From Rhynochetos jubatus (Eukaryota > Chordata > Aves > Eurypygiformes > Rhynochetidae), in assembly GCA_027574665.1 (NCBI GenBank), contig CM050656.1, positions 5,393,001-5,457,000 on the forward strand: a stretch of 64,000 nt of DNA. The letters are read 5' to 3'. The position numbers and the translations under genes were made by a program. Under the pieces are notes generated by a model. It had not been told where the DNA came from. It did not search any database and saw only the letters and a program-made list of their open reading frames with translations. Positions 49,455-62,637 of this stretch are shown piece by piece. The number at the start of each line of letters is the position of its first letter. Within the stretch, counting starts at the first letter, position 1.

Positions 49455-49727
49455 ACTTGGGTAATGGGTTTAAACTGAAAGAGGGGAGATTGAGAATGAA
49501 CATCAGGAAGAATAACTCATCTTCACAGAGAGGGTGGTAAGGCACCAGCACAGATTGCCCAGAGGAGCTGTGGATGCCCCATCCCTGGCTGTTTCCAAGG
49601 CCAGGTTGGATGAGGCTTTGAGCAACCTGGTCTAGTGGAGGGTGTCCCTGCCCATGGCAGGCAGGTTGGAACTAGATAGTCTTTAAGGTCCCTTCCAACC
49701 CAAACTATTCTGTGATTTATGATGATT
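49455..49727 (+). mobile_element. CR1 LINE 3' fragment (5'-truncated)
   Basis: This plus-strand CR1 copy keeps the C-terminal ORF2 region from 'atgggtttaaactgaaaga' through 'gagcaacctggtctagtgg' to 'ggtcccttccaacccaaac' and a worn octamer tail ending near 49727. Compared with its siblings it has extra small changes ('gattgcccagaggagctgt', 'ctggctgtttccaaggcca'), suggesting an older insertion. The upstream boundary is fuzzy. No coding capacity remains. Confidence 0.93.
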
Positions 49728-52700
49728 CTCCTTCTACTGCGCTGCTGAAAACAATGCCCCATAGATCAGACGCAGATTATACTTAACCGCTGCTTCTGGT
49801 GTGGTTGTTGGTTGGGTTTTTTCACTTTATTTCACCTGCCGGACTTAGGTCAGTCCCACTGCCAGGGGTGGCTGGGTGACAAACCATCCCAAAAAACTGA
49901 TCCACATGAAAAAACATAGATTTTTTCACCAGCATACAGCACAACTGCTTGTCTTGGCATACCTGAGGGGTGGCGTGGAACGGGTTCTGCTGTCACAGGC
50001 AGTGCTCATCAGCTGGGTGGTGGCAGTAAAATCCTGAAGTTAAAAGTGCTTCCATTGTGTCAGGCCACTCCTGAATTCTGCACAAATCATGGCAGCGCTC
50101 TGCGCCAAACGTTCTGTAGGAATAAAAGGCAGAATGAGTAGTAAGTGACTTAAGTGATGCTACTGGCTTGCTTCAAATTATTCCAAATTAAGTCATTTTT
50201 GAACTTAAACCCTTTGGTTTAAAATAAACCAGAGATTCATCAGGGAAGAAAAAAAAAATCTGAGTGCCATGAAAACTGAGCTCTGAGTTCATGGATATGA
50301 TTCATTTTTCCCTTTCTTTTCCATCCATTCAGGGGCCAGCCAAATCCAGCTCTTACCTGGCCTTTCTTTACACTGAAACTTAAGAGTAATGGGAGGAACA
50401 GAGGAGTCGATGTGACAGGATGTTTGTAGAAGGCTCTGCCATGGGTGTCCTGTGAATTGTTCTCGATATACCTCAGCTGGTGTGCTGTTTCTTTGGGTAC
50501 AGACAGGTATATCGTAGCGATACACAACGTGGGCCTAAACAATACGTCTAGATGGTACTGACATGGGGTTTGGACAAAATCATGTGTCTCCATTTCTTCT
50601 AAGCTAGGGATGGAGAGATCTCGCTCCCACATCCGCCCTCCAGAGTACGGCATGAACATCTGACGGCCCCATGGTTACCATTTTTATTGCTGATGCTCGC
50701 TTTCAGCACGTCTAACATTCGCTCCAAACTGACTGCTTCTAAGGACGTCACTCTTTGCAATGTGTGTGGATATTAATCTTCCAAAGAGGAATTTAAATGG
50801 TAGGGTGGACCCTTCAAGCTAATGTAAGGGAGGTGATGCCCTGTCTGTTTTTAATTAGAGACAGCTTTCTTAATGAGGTAATGTTCTGTTGTGCTGGGTT
50901 ATCTCCTAGAAGACAGGGCAGCAGGCGAGCTGTTGGGGAGGGACACTTGAAAAACATCACAGGCAAGCTGTTTAATGTTAGCGCTATCATTCATCACCCA
51001 GGCTCTCCAGAGAGCCTGACAGACGGAGCACGTCCTGTGGGGACTCCATCAGCCTCTGGCGTGCTGCTTAATGCAATTTAGCCCGATCGATCAAAGCGGC
51101 AGGCGAGACCCTGCTATTTGGACAGCATTTATAGCATCCTGGGCAAATAGTCAGGAAATGTTCAATAATGTGCCTTGCACAAGTGTGGCAAGAAGCAGAT
51201 TCTTAGAATGATGGGTTGCCAAGAGAAATCCTGGCAGTGCCTCATTCCAGCTTTTAGTCACACGCTGGGTTTGTTGTTATTGTTTGAGGGCTTATTTTTT
51301 TTAAAGGCTGTCTCAGTTTGAGGTTTCCAAAGACCAGATTTAAGGTGACTTGAATACGCCCATCTGGTTCCTGATCAAGCGGATGAGTGCGTAGAGCAGA
51401 ATTCCTGGCCCGCTGGCACACAGCGTGGATCTGGGCACCAGGCCGGCTGGCGTGCGGCACGGTCTGCCCAGCAGACAGGGCAGCACAGAACTGACTGCTG
51501 CAGCAGCCCCCAGACGTGATGCAAAAGGATCAGTGTTGTTGGGGCGATCAGACAGCAAAGGCCATTATAGACAGGGAATTCAGGGGGGATTTGGCTACAC
51601 CTCTAGGATACAGAATGGGATTCAGTCTGGTACACTGACAGCCTCTGTTATGGAATTCAAGAGGGGCTCTGCAGAGTATAGTTCAAGTATTCCTGCCTGG
51701 TTTATACTTAAATAATATTAATTCCCAAATTTTGCAATCTAGACCTTTTCCCGAAAACCTGAGTGTGCCCACAGACCTGGCTTCAGCTCTCCCCTTGGGA
51801 TATTGGGAGCGTGAAACCTCCCCATCAGTTACACAGCAGGAGGATTGCTCAAGGGAGAGAGAAAGCAGAGCCTGCAACAGGGAAGGCAGATACCCTGGGG
51901 AAAACGGGGTTCTACCCTTCCTACTCTGTGTCCGGACTGGTTGCCACTGCCGCTAGCTGCCACAGAATTCCCAGCATAAGTCATGTGGGTGCTGAAAGCA
52001 GATGCGTTTCATGGCACTGGTGTTTTGCTATTTAAGTCTCAAACCTCTTTGCCAGCAAAGGGAGAAAAGAGCAAGGTCAAAGCACTGCCCTGTGGGCTGC
52101 TGGCAAAAGGATGTGTAGCCTCTAGAGAGAGAAAAGCTCCAATGAGCCTGGAAAGGGAATAGCTGTGGTGTGTATTTTCAGCCTAAAGGACAAAGCCTCA
52201 TTAAATCCCCAATGCAGAAGCAAAGCTCTCCTTTGCACCATGCTTTATTATTATTTTTAGCAAAGTTTTCCCCAAAACTACCTTTCTGAGGAAACCTTCT
52301 CTTCTCCTGGGATCAGCCGAGTGAGGGACAAATGTGCAACCCAGGCATCTCCCCATGTGCTGTGGTGTCAACTTCACCTGTGAATTCAGCTTTGGCTCAG
52401 AGCTGGTGCATAAAGATGTAAAATCCATCTGGGCCTTGCAGCCTTGGAAAGTTCTTTGATGATGTTTCCAGCAACAGAAATGTAGCATGTGCAGAGCCTT
52501 GCATCCTGCTGCTAATAAGTCTGCTTTTACACCACTCTCCTACACTTATTAACTTTCATTTACATATTTTTCCAATAATCTTTTTAACATGTGACTAGAT
52601 GACCATAAATCCTGGAGAGTGAGGAGTGCAGGGTATGTTGGAAGAACAAGTGCTCAGGGCTCAGTTTAACCCTTCGGTTACCACTAGCAAGGCCAGGTCC

Positions 52701-53614
52701 CGAGCAGCTGTGTCCTGCTGTAAGTCCAGCAGAGACAGGCTGGCAGGGAAGAGAATATGTTTCGAAGGCAATAGATTTTCTTCTTGTGGTATCCCAAGAC
52801 AAATACAAAATTTGGTGCTGCTGCCAAGTCCCAGAATGTAAATTAATGCAGAATGGGACATTTTAAATGTTTTGCTACCAAGTGCATGCCACGGTTCTGC
52901 ACTGATATTTAGCTGTTGATTAAACCCCACCTGTGGATTGAGCAACCACATTCACTAAACCTAACGGCTCTCCACATTTCCCGATACGTGATGAAGCAAA
53001 GGAAATCTGGTATGGCTTGTTAAGGCAGGACAGAATGGGGACAGCTGGTTAGTGCCTGTGAAGCACCACCTCCATCCGCACAGAACAAGTGCTCGGCAAT
53101 ATCCAGAGCCATGTACCCCCATGACAAAAAGGGATTACTGGGGGGAAGGGTACCAACACCGAATTTCTAGGTTTGGGTCTCCCCTACTCCCCTTGGACTT
53201 CAGACTTCTCACCGAAACAGTGACAACTAGAAAGATTGTCCAAGATAGTGGTTCATATTTTTTTATACATGTATAGGCATAGTTGCTTCCAATTACCCAG
53301 GAGTAACTGTTTCCTCTACTGAGCCAGCTGCATAGATGGCTGAACAATCTGTCTGTTCAAACATATTTCAGTCAACTTTCTCTGGCTGATTTGGCATGAA
53401 TTTTTCTTTCTACAACTGGATCTCCTCCAGTAACAACTTAGACAGCCTTTTGACTTTAGGTCATGGCTATATGACACTGAAGGATTCCTTTCATTTGTCT
53501 CTCTACAAGTAATAATGGGAAAACCAAAGGACTGTCCTGCCTCCAGTCCAGAAGGGATGGTTGGTTTGTGCCTAACAGCCAGTGTCAGCTGGTTTTACAC
53601 CACAAAGCAGGATG
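49728..53614. other. Single-copy stretch, no gene seen
   Basis: No gene is supported. A minus-strand ATG frame of 139 codons (50659-50240) has no recognisable domain. The section at about 50.87-51.20 kb is listed as a possible conserved regulatory element. A stem with 7-bp arms (GGCTCTC, loop CA, GAGAGCC) lies at about 51000-51015. Confidence 0.6.
50870..51200. promoter_or_regulatory. Candidate conserved non-coding element
   Basis: This block mixes TAAT homeodomain cores, a CGATCGATCAAAG string that includes an ATCAAAG TCF/LEF-type site, an ATTTATAG element and retained CpGs. Its texture resembles vertebrate developmental enhancers. This is pattern recognition only: no conservation data are available, and motifs of this length occur by chance every few hundred bases. 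Confidence 0.15.
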
Positions 53615-53668
53615 CATTATCTGAAAAATGGGGGTTTGGACTGGCACTCGAGGTTTCAAATCCTGACA
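53615..53668 (+). mobile_element. L2/MIR-like 3' end fossil
   Basis: The string 'atctgaaaaatgggggttt', then 'ggactggcactcgaggtttc' and 'aaatcctgac', parallels the conserved L2/MIR 3' end known from amniotes, which runs roughly 'atctgtaaaatgagggggtt', 'ggactagatgatctctaagg'. About 90 bp further on, 53706-53744 ('aacttctcacctcatgagat' then 'tgctgtaggg') resembles the MIR core 'taccttacctcatagggttg'. Such fossils are known at low density in birds. The match is short and seen by eye only. Confidence 0.35.
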
Positions 53669-53748
53669 CACATCCTGGATAATCACCTATTTTTGCATCT
53701 GGTTGTATGGAAATAACTTCTCACCTCATGAGATTGCTGTAGGGCCAA

Positions 53749-53792
53749 CATCCTGTTGTCCCTACATCATCCTGTTGTCCCTACAACATCCC
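53749..53792. repeat. 19-bp tandem repeat, 2.3 copies
   Basis: The unit CATCCTGTTGTCCCTACAT is repeated at 53749-53767 and 53768-53786 (last base differs), followed by a partial CATCCC. It is a minisatellite seed by slippage. Confidence 0.9.
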
Positions 53793-56700
53793 ATCCACTG
53801 GAGGGATGAGAGTAGTGATGAGCATTAGGGGAAAGTCTCAGTCCCAGGCAACCAAGAAAGACCTGAATAAGGTTTGCTAGCAGCAGAACGGCCATGAGGA
53901 AGCTGAGGTCCGCTTCACCTTCCCCTGTGCCACCCTTTTGTGACAACTCTGCTCATACTGTGGCCATAAAGACACTGAAAGCCTCTACGCAGGTTACAGC
54001 ATATACATTTTACACGTATACATTTATCCTGCTCTCACTAAAACTTCAGCTCAGAATGACAACCATTCGCAAATGTTTCACATGCCCCAACTGAGAGGCC
54101 AGAAGAAAATGTGGCCTTGATTAGCAACTGTTAATCAATTTCCATCTCAATTAAATCTTGTCGTTCCAAATACAGCGTGAGACCGCTCAGTTTGTAATGT
54201 ACCAAACCTTATGCTGCTGCTCTGCGTGAGCAAATGAGACCCCAGTTTCCAAGGCTGTCATCCCAGGGACATTCACAAGCAGTAAAATGCTATTTTCACA
54301 AGATCAGCACTTTACTTTTCTGCAGCCATTTCCTTGATGACTTAGGGCAGTCTGCTGGGACTGAGTTTGATAAGGGCCCCTGATCTTAGTAATGTGGCTT
54401 AATCTCCAAAAGCTGGATTTCAGCACTACCTAATCGCATTGGGTTCCTCTGCCTTTGCCAGTCCATTATGCTACCGCAGGCTTCAAAGATTTTGGTGACA
54501 TAATGACATCTTCAGATCTATCTCCACTGTATTTCCAACCTCCCTGTGCAATTCCATGTCTCGGAGCCTGTAATATTCTTTTAATTGCCAGTTCACTGCT
54601 TTAGAGGCACCTTACTTCATAACGTCTGCCTTGCTTGTAATGATGAGATCTCTCGCAGATGCAGTTCATCAGAAAGATTACAATCACTCTAGAAACACCT
54701 GCATTGGAAATAAGTCTGGCTTTTATTACTATGAATTCCTACTGCTGACAAGCTCTGGGAGGAGAGGATGGGGGAAAACCCAAGATCCCTTTGCACAGCT
54801 GGAATATAAATGTGAAATTTTCTTCCCATTTATTTTTCTTCTGTAAATGATTTAGCTGCTATTGATCAAGATTACCACCAAATAAAAATCAGAATCTACT
54901 CGCTTGTGGTGTTTTGTGTAACACACTCATAAAACAAATCTAGGCTTCCACCACTGGAACAGGCCATACTTATTACTATGAAATGTACAGAACTGGAGGT
55001 AGGGTTCATTGTCAGGGCTCAGCTAACAAGCAGTCAAGAGCAGCAAGGATCCCATGGTGGGACTCCACATTGCAAGACAAAATAATGTAGCTGTTCCAAT
55101 GGCCTGTATCTTCCTTACCCTTAGGATATTAGGGATAAATATAAAAGACTGACCTCATTAGTTGTAATGAATAGGTGCAATAGGAAGCAGAGAAGTTGTA
55201 AGTATTAAGGGAGCCAAACAAAGATGTGTGATTGACTGCAGGGTTAAAAGGCTTCCTTAAGCCTGATGCAAGTCCTTTGAGTCATATTCCTATTACTACG
55301 AATCTCTGCTCTCTAACTCGTGGGTAAGTGCCGGCATGTTGGGTTCAAGAAGTACTAAGTTTTCAACAAAGCTTGACAGTGGTAAAGGTGACACAGTGTT
55401 TCAAAAACCCAAGGTTTAGATAATTAAAGATCTTGGGATCCTGAAAACTGGCAAAAGAAGAAATAAAATGCCATCCCTGACAGGAAACTGACTGCAGAAA
55501 CAGAAGAACTGTGCCTAGTAGGAGATAGGCAACCACTGAGGTAACAGTCATTGCTGACTTCAGTGTACTTAAGTCAAACTTAGCCTGTGGTTAAATATAC
55601 AAGTCCTTTGCCCTTTAAGGCTTGAAATAAATTTGTCTTAAACTACTGCATTGGCTTACATTACAAGATAAATTATGAAAAATAAGTTGGCCTCAAAGCA
55701 TAGTTTTGCTTAGCTGCTCTGGGCATGAACCATTTCACTGGATGCTGTTTTCCAGACCTCCTATCTCCCTCACCAGGAGGATGAAGAGAAAATAATCAAG
55801 AGGGGCTGAGCCTATTTAGACAACTGGCCAGCTCCTTGCAAAGGGCTGCTTCTCGGTTAGAAGAGAGAAGATCCACCACAGAGGAAAAACAAAGCTTGCT
55901 AAAGGCTGAACATGGCAATGATGCAATGGTACAATGTTATTGGACTGAACAGACCACAGTTTAACCAGAAACAGAGCGTAGGGTCAGGATCTACGTGTTT
56001 CTTTTTCCTGTCTCGTCCTCCTCTCTTTCTCTCGCTCTCACCTTGTCTTCTTTCTCATCTGTACTACCACATTCACGGAAGTGCTGAACATGCACACAGC
56101 GTTGCGTAACACAACTCTCATCATACCAATCCCTTGACAATAATGATCCCAGTGGCCTTTATGAGAGCTGTAAACAATGATCATTGAAATTAATATGAAC
56201 CCATCAATATAAGCTCTTGAACTTTACAACTTTACACAGTGACATGTACATGCTGCATCTTGTCTTACACACGGTCTAGCTAATTTAAAAGGGGAGCCCC
56301 GTCAAAATATAGTACTGACGCAGTACGTCGTATATCAGCTCTAACAAGAGGGAACTAGTAAACTGCAAAGACACCTCTGTAAAGGCATTACTGCACTGTT
56401 ATTGAGCAGCACCTTTCAACAGCAAGTCAATCACCAGCTCCCATAAATTCACTTAACTGCAGAAATACAATGTTTTTAATTCCCATTCCCAAATATGGCC
56501 CAGGGTTGTGCTGTCTTCCCAAGTTTTGTGACAGCTCTGCAAAGGTGACCCGCTCCTCTTGATCTCATTGGGAAACTTTAACTGCCTCGTTGCTAGCTTT
56601 GTTGGTCAATGCGGGCAGCTCTCGCCGACTGCGCCTCACTTACATTTGATATGTACCCCACTTTGGGTTTGTGCCTGGGCTTGAACCGCGAAAAAAGAAA

Positions 56701-58762
56701 AATTAAAAAAGAATTTATGAGCTCATGAACCTTGAGAGCAGAGGCCCTTGAGCATCTTGTGAATGACAGCAGCGCTCCTAAGTCTGGATCCTAGCCTGCG
56801 TTTTCAATCCAAGAGGACTGAGCGATGTTTGGAATTACAGAGCGAGGAATCTAAACTAAACCAGGTGTCTTCCCAGTTATGCCAAAAAAATAGTTTGACA
56901 CATACTAGCTTATAAATAGATGGTTCTGCCAGATCAAACAATGATATATTACACTGACCACTCAAACAGCCCAACAATGAAGCAATTTTCATGAGGATGC
57001 AATATTTTTTTACTTTTTTAAATTGAAAATAATAAACAGATTGGCTTGAATTATCATGAAAAATGTGCTAAAGGGTAAGGTCTGTGAAGAAAAATCTGAC
57101 AAGTCATAGGTCATAAAAGTTTCAGTTCAAGCTTGTTCGTATTATTGTGAAGTAAATTATTGCTGCAAAATGCTTTCAAAGAGTTCCTTTTTGATCAGGT
57201 CTTGGGTTTAAGATGAGCAAACGCTTTAAATGTGAGCTATTTCCATTGTTTGTGAGCAATAAACAGCAGGCTGAACAGAAAAGCAGAGACCACAGGTCAT
57301 TCCCACTGGTGTAAAAGTAATGCTCCACAGTGTGTTCTTCCAACCGCGGAATACCCTGTATCTAGCTAGATACACATTTTCTGTCCCCACACAGGCACCT
57401 AAGCTGGGAGTTCTCAGCATCATACAAGATTTTTCTTCCCTGTAGAGGTAAAACCCACAGAACCAGCTGGCACTTGGGAAATCAGACCGGCCAATGCAAA
57501 GCTGACATGACTGACTACAGCCCAACCTGACCGCAGCGAGATACTCGGCGGGGGCACCAGTCATTTTCTAAGATTTAACTCCATTTGATTGGAATGTTTA
57601 ACTCCAACATTTATTGGAACTGTCTGTTGTTCAATCCTCATCTTGTTCTTTCTAAAATACGACTGTGCTGATCACGATGAGTGGTGTCTCTGATGACAAA
57701 AATGGTTTTGGAGATGTGACGTAGATCAGTGTAACTGCATCAAACCACAGGACCCAAGAGCACCTTGCACCCAGGGTGTCTGCAGCAGAACTAACCAGTG
57801 CAAATGATTCACTAAGAAACCTCTTTTTCCTGACAGGAGAGAGGCCCAAATATGGTGATAAGGAGCTGACAGGGAACCAGCCATGCTCAAACGCCTTCCA
57901 GTTCATCTAAAGATGCAGAGAAAATCTCCTCCCCACATTTAATGTCTTTGGGACCCTTCCAGTCATGTCTTTCCCTTCTGAAAGTCTTCCAGCTCCCTGG
58001 GACTTTCTGGCCCTCCTCAATATCCTCCTCTGTCTCCTTCTCCCCCAAGGACAGATCTTTTCTCAGCCCATTCTGCTTCCGCCCGGGAAGTTCGTGAGGA
58101 AGAGGCCGCAGGTGGTGCAGTGTGTGTGCAGCTCAGCCTGTCACTGGGGCTCTTCCTAGCTCAGAGACCCACTGGATACTTCCAGACACAAATTTTATCT
58201 GACACAGCAGCCGCAACTCACCCCCTGTGGCTGTTTCTAGCAGAGAGGCCTGCACTCCGGCATGTGAAAGTGCTCTAACACACAGCACATACTTTTGCAG
58301 GCTCCACCACAGGGTCAGGCTTAATGAAACACTTAATTATTAGACCTCAAAACTCGGGATTTCCAAGTGAGACAAATGGATGTCCAGGTTGGGACCTGGC
58401 TGTGCAATCCTTTTTCTGCCAAGCACTCGCTCCTGGAGACAGGTAAAACGAACAGGCTGAGAACCAAACAGCCTAGAGCATGCTTACCGACAGGAATGCG
58501 GACATGCTGGTGACTTGTGCTGCCACATAAGGAAAGACTGGTTACAGGATCCAAATAGCTGTGTGGCATCTGAGAAGCATGGAACTAAAGCAGAGGCCAG
58601 AGACATCAGCATTAGTCCAATAGCTAGAATAGGAAATACCAAAATTGCTGCATTCCTTGATTAAAGTATTCTCCCCCTCAACAGGGAGATCAGGATGGAA
58701 GAGTCTGGGATGACTGAAAACAAGCAATGGATGCAGACAAAGAGACACCACTGAAAAGGTGG
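53793..58762. other. Single-copy stretch, no gene seen
   Basis: About 5 kb without a recognisable gene. Open frames reach 112 codons (minus 57226-57564) without domains. The pyrimidine tract at 56.0 kb and a small inverted repeat at 56312-56326 (GTACTG, loop ACG, CAGTAC) are the only structured elements noticed. Confidence 0.6.
55996..56062 (+). repeat. Pyrimidine-rich tract
   Basis: About 65 bp almost entirely C and T on the + strand, with TCTC and CCTC units and few purine interruptions. Such tracts can adopt triplex (H-DNA) forms if mirror-symmetric, which this one is only partly. It is probably a degenerate (TC)n microsatellite. As a splice polypyrimidine tract it is not followed by a convincing exon. 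Confidence 0.7.
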
Positions 58763-58982
58763 GACATCAGGAAGAAATTCTAGACAGAGAGGATGGTGGG
58801 GCACTGGGACAGGTTGCCCAGAGAAGCTGTGGATGCCCCATCCCTGGAAGTGTCCAAGGCCAGGCTGGATGAGGCTTGGAGCAACCTGGTCTAGTGGAGG
58901 GTGTCCCTGCCCACGGCAGGCGGGTTGGAACTAGACGATCTTTAAGGTCCCTTCCAACCCAAACCATTCTGCAATTCTATGA
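58763..58982 (+). mobile_element. CR1 LINE 3' fragment (5'-truncated)
   Basis: A well-preserved plus-strand CR1 3' end of about 220 bp. It runs from 'gacatcaggaagaaattc' through 'gcactgggacaggttgcc', 'ccaaggccaggctggatga', 'gagcaacctggtctagtgg' and 'ggtcccttccaacccaaacc' to 'attctatga'. It is the closest of the short copies to the common CR1 sequence, so probably among the younger ones here. No coding capacity remains. Confidence 0.96.
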
Positions 58983-61900
58983 AAAGATGTCACTGAAACT
59001 GCACCTCTTGCCCCCGTTCCGCCTTTCAGTCAGTTCATCGATCTCTCCTCACGCCGCAGCATGGGACCAGACACATAGGGAGCACTAAATTCTTCTATTC
59101 CAGAAAAAGTTGCGTACTCTGGTGCAAAGAACAAGCACATTAAATCGCGGTGCAGTGTGCAGGTTTCGTAGGTTTCACAAGATCCATGCCACAGAGAAGC
59201 ACAGGGGTTGTGCGGTACTGACCATTTGGTTTTGTACTGAGCACGGTTCACCCAGAAGGCAGAGAGATGTTGTTTCTCCCTCCCAGCACCCCCACCACAA
59301 AACACTCACCAGCTTTCTTTTACATTACAAATCTAAGATCTACCTGCAAAAAATAAAAAGCCTCCAGCAGGACAAATGTGCAGAACAAGAGCAAGAGAGC
59401 TTAGGGCTGTCACCACTGTCTGTAAATCTCTTTGGTAGCTGGGAATTTGTGAGGTGGAAGGTTTTCAGTACCGATCTGCTGTTATCTCAAATGGATTGTA
59501 TGGCGCCCTGAATTTTCTTATCAACTCTGTAAAACCAGTAAAACACAACTGTTCTGGTTAGAACCCTTTCAGGGTGGAGTAAAAAACAAGAAACCATTGC
59601 TGGAGAATATCTGGTGTTGATCACAAGGAGTGTAAGTACTACTTGCCCAGAGAAAACAAGATTTTTCCACTAACCTCCTCTTCTGCTTTCTCAGCGAATT
59701 TTTCTGTTTTCTCTAGTCTGCAGCCCTTCTCTAGCCAGTAAATTCAATATCTTGTGAGATCTAGAGAGAACAAAGTGAGCATTAGACAGACAAACAAGGA
59801 AGGGGTCAATTATTGTGTTAAAATCCCCAAGTACATTGTTTTAGCACAAATTTCACATTTGCTTGCGCATGCTTTTAAGTGATTCCTTATTTTGTACCTT
59901 ATAAATGGGCACCAGATGCCAGAGAGAATGATTGAAATTGCAGTGAAACTCGAGATCAAATAAGTTTTGCCCTGACCTAAACCTACTTAAGAAATATCGT
60001 ACATGCTTTTCTCCCCAGAGATTTAGCAACAAAAAAGCCCTTTCTCCTAATTTGCCACCTTAAGAACTTGACCAGGAGAAACGCGCACACAAGTTGCAAA
60101 ATCTCAGAGACTTTGTCGTTCCCCTGTTGAGGCACTAAAGAACTGGAATTATCCCTGTCTTAAAATCACGAGTTGGCTTTCCTATCCCAAATTCAAACAT
60201 CCAACAGCTGTAAAAATGGCATCCAATCAACTGCTGACTCTGCCAATTTCGCAGTGTTCCTGCTCACGTCCATCTGTCTCCTCCTGCCACGCTGCAGCAC
60301 ATCAGCAGTGCGGTGAGGAGGTAGGGCAGGAATTGGCTTGCTACCCATGTGTGTGGGCCAGTAGCCAAGCGATTCCACTTAACAAGCTGGCCACAGATCC
60401 ACCTTTCATGTGGAAATATGGGGAGAATTAGGAAACTTCTTAAATTAAATAAATCTACAATTGATGTTCTTCTGTTGGGTGTTTTTTTGTTTTAAACTTT
60501 TTTCAAATTTTTAATTAGAAACACTTTATTTCTCTCCTTTTAAAACCCTCCTGGATTGAGTTAGTTGGATCAAAGAACAGCAAGTTCTGTACAAGTAAGA
60601 TCATGTGAAGTTACTGAGTCCTTTTACGAACTATCTGGCTGCCTCCAGTGTGGCTAAAATATTTTTTGTCACCATATGAACAGAAGACAAACTGCAAGCC
60701 TTTCAGCAGACACTGCTTTCTAAGGAAACGTCCTTTTAGATACATCGTGCTGCCCCACATTAACTTCATGCTCTCTCAAGGGGTATTTCTAACTATTTTT
60801 AACAATTTCGCATATTGGAACCAATCTTCTGCTCTTCCACAGCACAGTTTTGAAGCCAAGGAGCTGAGTCTGACCCAAGCAAGGCCCTACACAGCTTTCT
60901 AGAAGGTGTAGGTCACCTCTGTCTTGCTGTAAAGCAAAGAGCCACTGCTCTCTCCTCTCCAGAGCAGTTTCATTTTCCCACACCTTGGACTGAAAAAATG
61001 TCCTTTCCTCAGTTTTCCCCTTGTGTGATGGGAGCTGTACTCCTCTTCACAAACCAGGCATGAACTCTGAACCAAGTGTGCCAGCTCCTGCTGCCTTTTC
61101 GTCCAACACTTAGTTCCTGCCAGCACAGGGAACTAAGGCTCACAGTGAATATACCTCCACTGAGGCCACCCTGCCGTGGATCTCACCTGCCAGTGGTTCT
61201 CCCCGGAGACCCTCTGACACCTAACTAGGCTTTGTGGGAGGTGAAAGTCATGCAGCACCACCGGCAGGAAGATCTAGTATGCACTCCAATGTCCAGCACC
61301 AGAAGCAGGTAGACACAGTCCTTCCTCTCTATAGGCATTCCAGTCACCTCTGCTCTTCCCAGGCTTCTGCAACATCACCAATGTGATTGTGCACAAGTGT
61401 CACTTCAAACCTGACACCCTCCTTACGTGAATAAATGATATAAACAAGAGATACCTAAGGACTGGGTGTTTCCAGTGTGTGCATGAATGTTTTCCACAGT
61501 CTGAACCAGAGGGTCCCTGCCAGATTCTCAGAAGTTGGATCAGTCTGGCTGATCATAATGACATCTTCCAGCTAAAACCCATCTTAAGGGACGGGAACCT
61601 CGCATGGCTGAGTGAGCATCCATCTAGTCACACTACAAACCCCTACAGATGTAAACCAAAGCTGCAGTTTGCACTGTGCTATTCTCAGCTGAGAGAAGCA
61701 GCAGCAAAACACCACCATGGGTCTTGTTCCCTGAGGGAAATGAGATACAGCTGATCTCCATCAGTCAGGAAAACTGAAAGAAGAAACTGTGTGGGCATCA
61801 AACGCATAATTTCAGTATTGCCCTATGAATGCCGTGACAGAGATCTCTCCTCCTTTGTGTTAGGGAAAACAACAGTTGAATGGAAGCAGCAGAAAAGACA

Positions 61901-62637
61901 AGAGAAGTTAGAAAAAAATGGAAATTGCTCTGTCACTGAGCTCTGACACAGAAATGAGTGATTGCAATGTAACAAACTACCACACACCAGCTTCTCTCAG
62001 TCCATATGTACGCTCATATCCCCAGGGGAGCTTTTTTTTTTTCCAAATATGGGGTAGCTTTCCCATGAGTTAAAGAGAAAAACACTAAAACTAATTATTT
62101 TCCATTTATTGTGGATTGTCATAAGGTCAGAATATACCAATAGCAAGTTGTTACTGGGCAGCTGACAGATGCTTGCTTGTGTGTCAAACCCCTTAGATCA
62201 GAAGCTGAGCTGAGTCTTGTTCCTTTTCAAGTCAACAGAACTCCTCTGACATCTTTCTCTATGACCTGACGCTGCTCTTTATGGCAACCTTCGACAATGA
62301 AACACCAGGGGTCACCTAAGTTAGGCACCTGGGTTTGTGCTGACCTTAAATTAACACAGCCCTTAAAATGGGAGTGGGGTGCTTAATGCCTTGGAAAAGC
62401 CTGCTCCACGTTTTGCCATACATTTAGATAGTGCAGAAGCATAGGGAAAATGTTTGGAAAGTCACTTGTGTGATCTCTCCCTAAGACTCCAAGGTACTCT
62501 CCAATAACCCAGCCTTTTGGAAATTTTTGCATGCTGCAAAAGGATGCCAAAAAAGGATACAGTTCATCCTTTTGACATAAATAGGACAAGTTGTTTGCAT
62601 CAAAGCTTGATGGGTGGGAAACTTTCCTCTTTCTACA
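58983..62637. other. Single-copy stretch, no gene seen
   Basis: No gene is supported. The 133-codon plus-strand frame at 59110-59511 has no recognisable motif. A T11 run lies at 62032-62042. No older transposon could be assigned. Confidence 0.6.

Noticed and set aside
50240-50659. 139-codon minus-strand ATG frame
   Set aside because: No recognisable motif, no splice or polyadenylation context, and length is compatible with chance in 64 kb.
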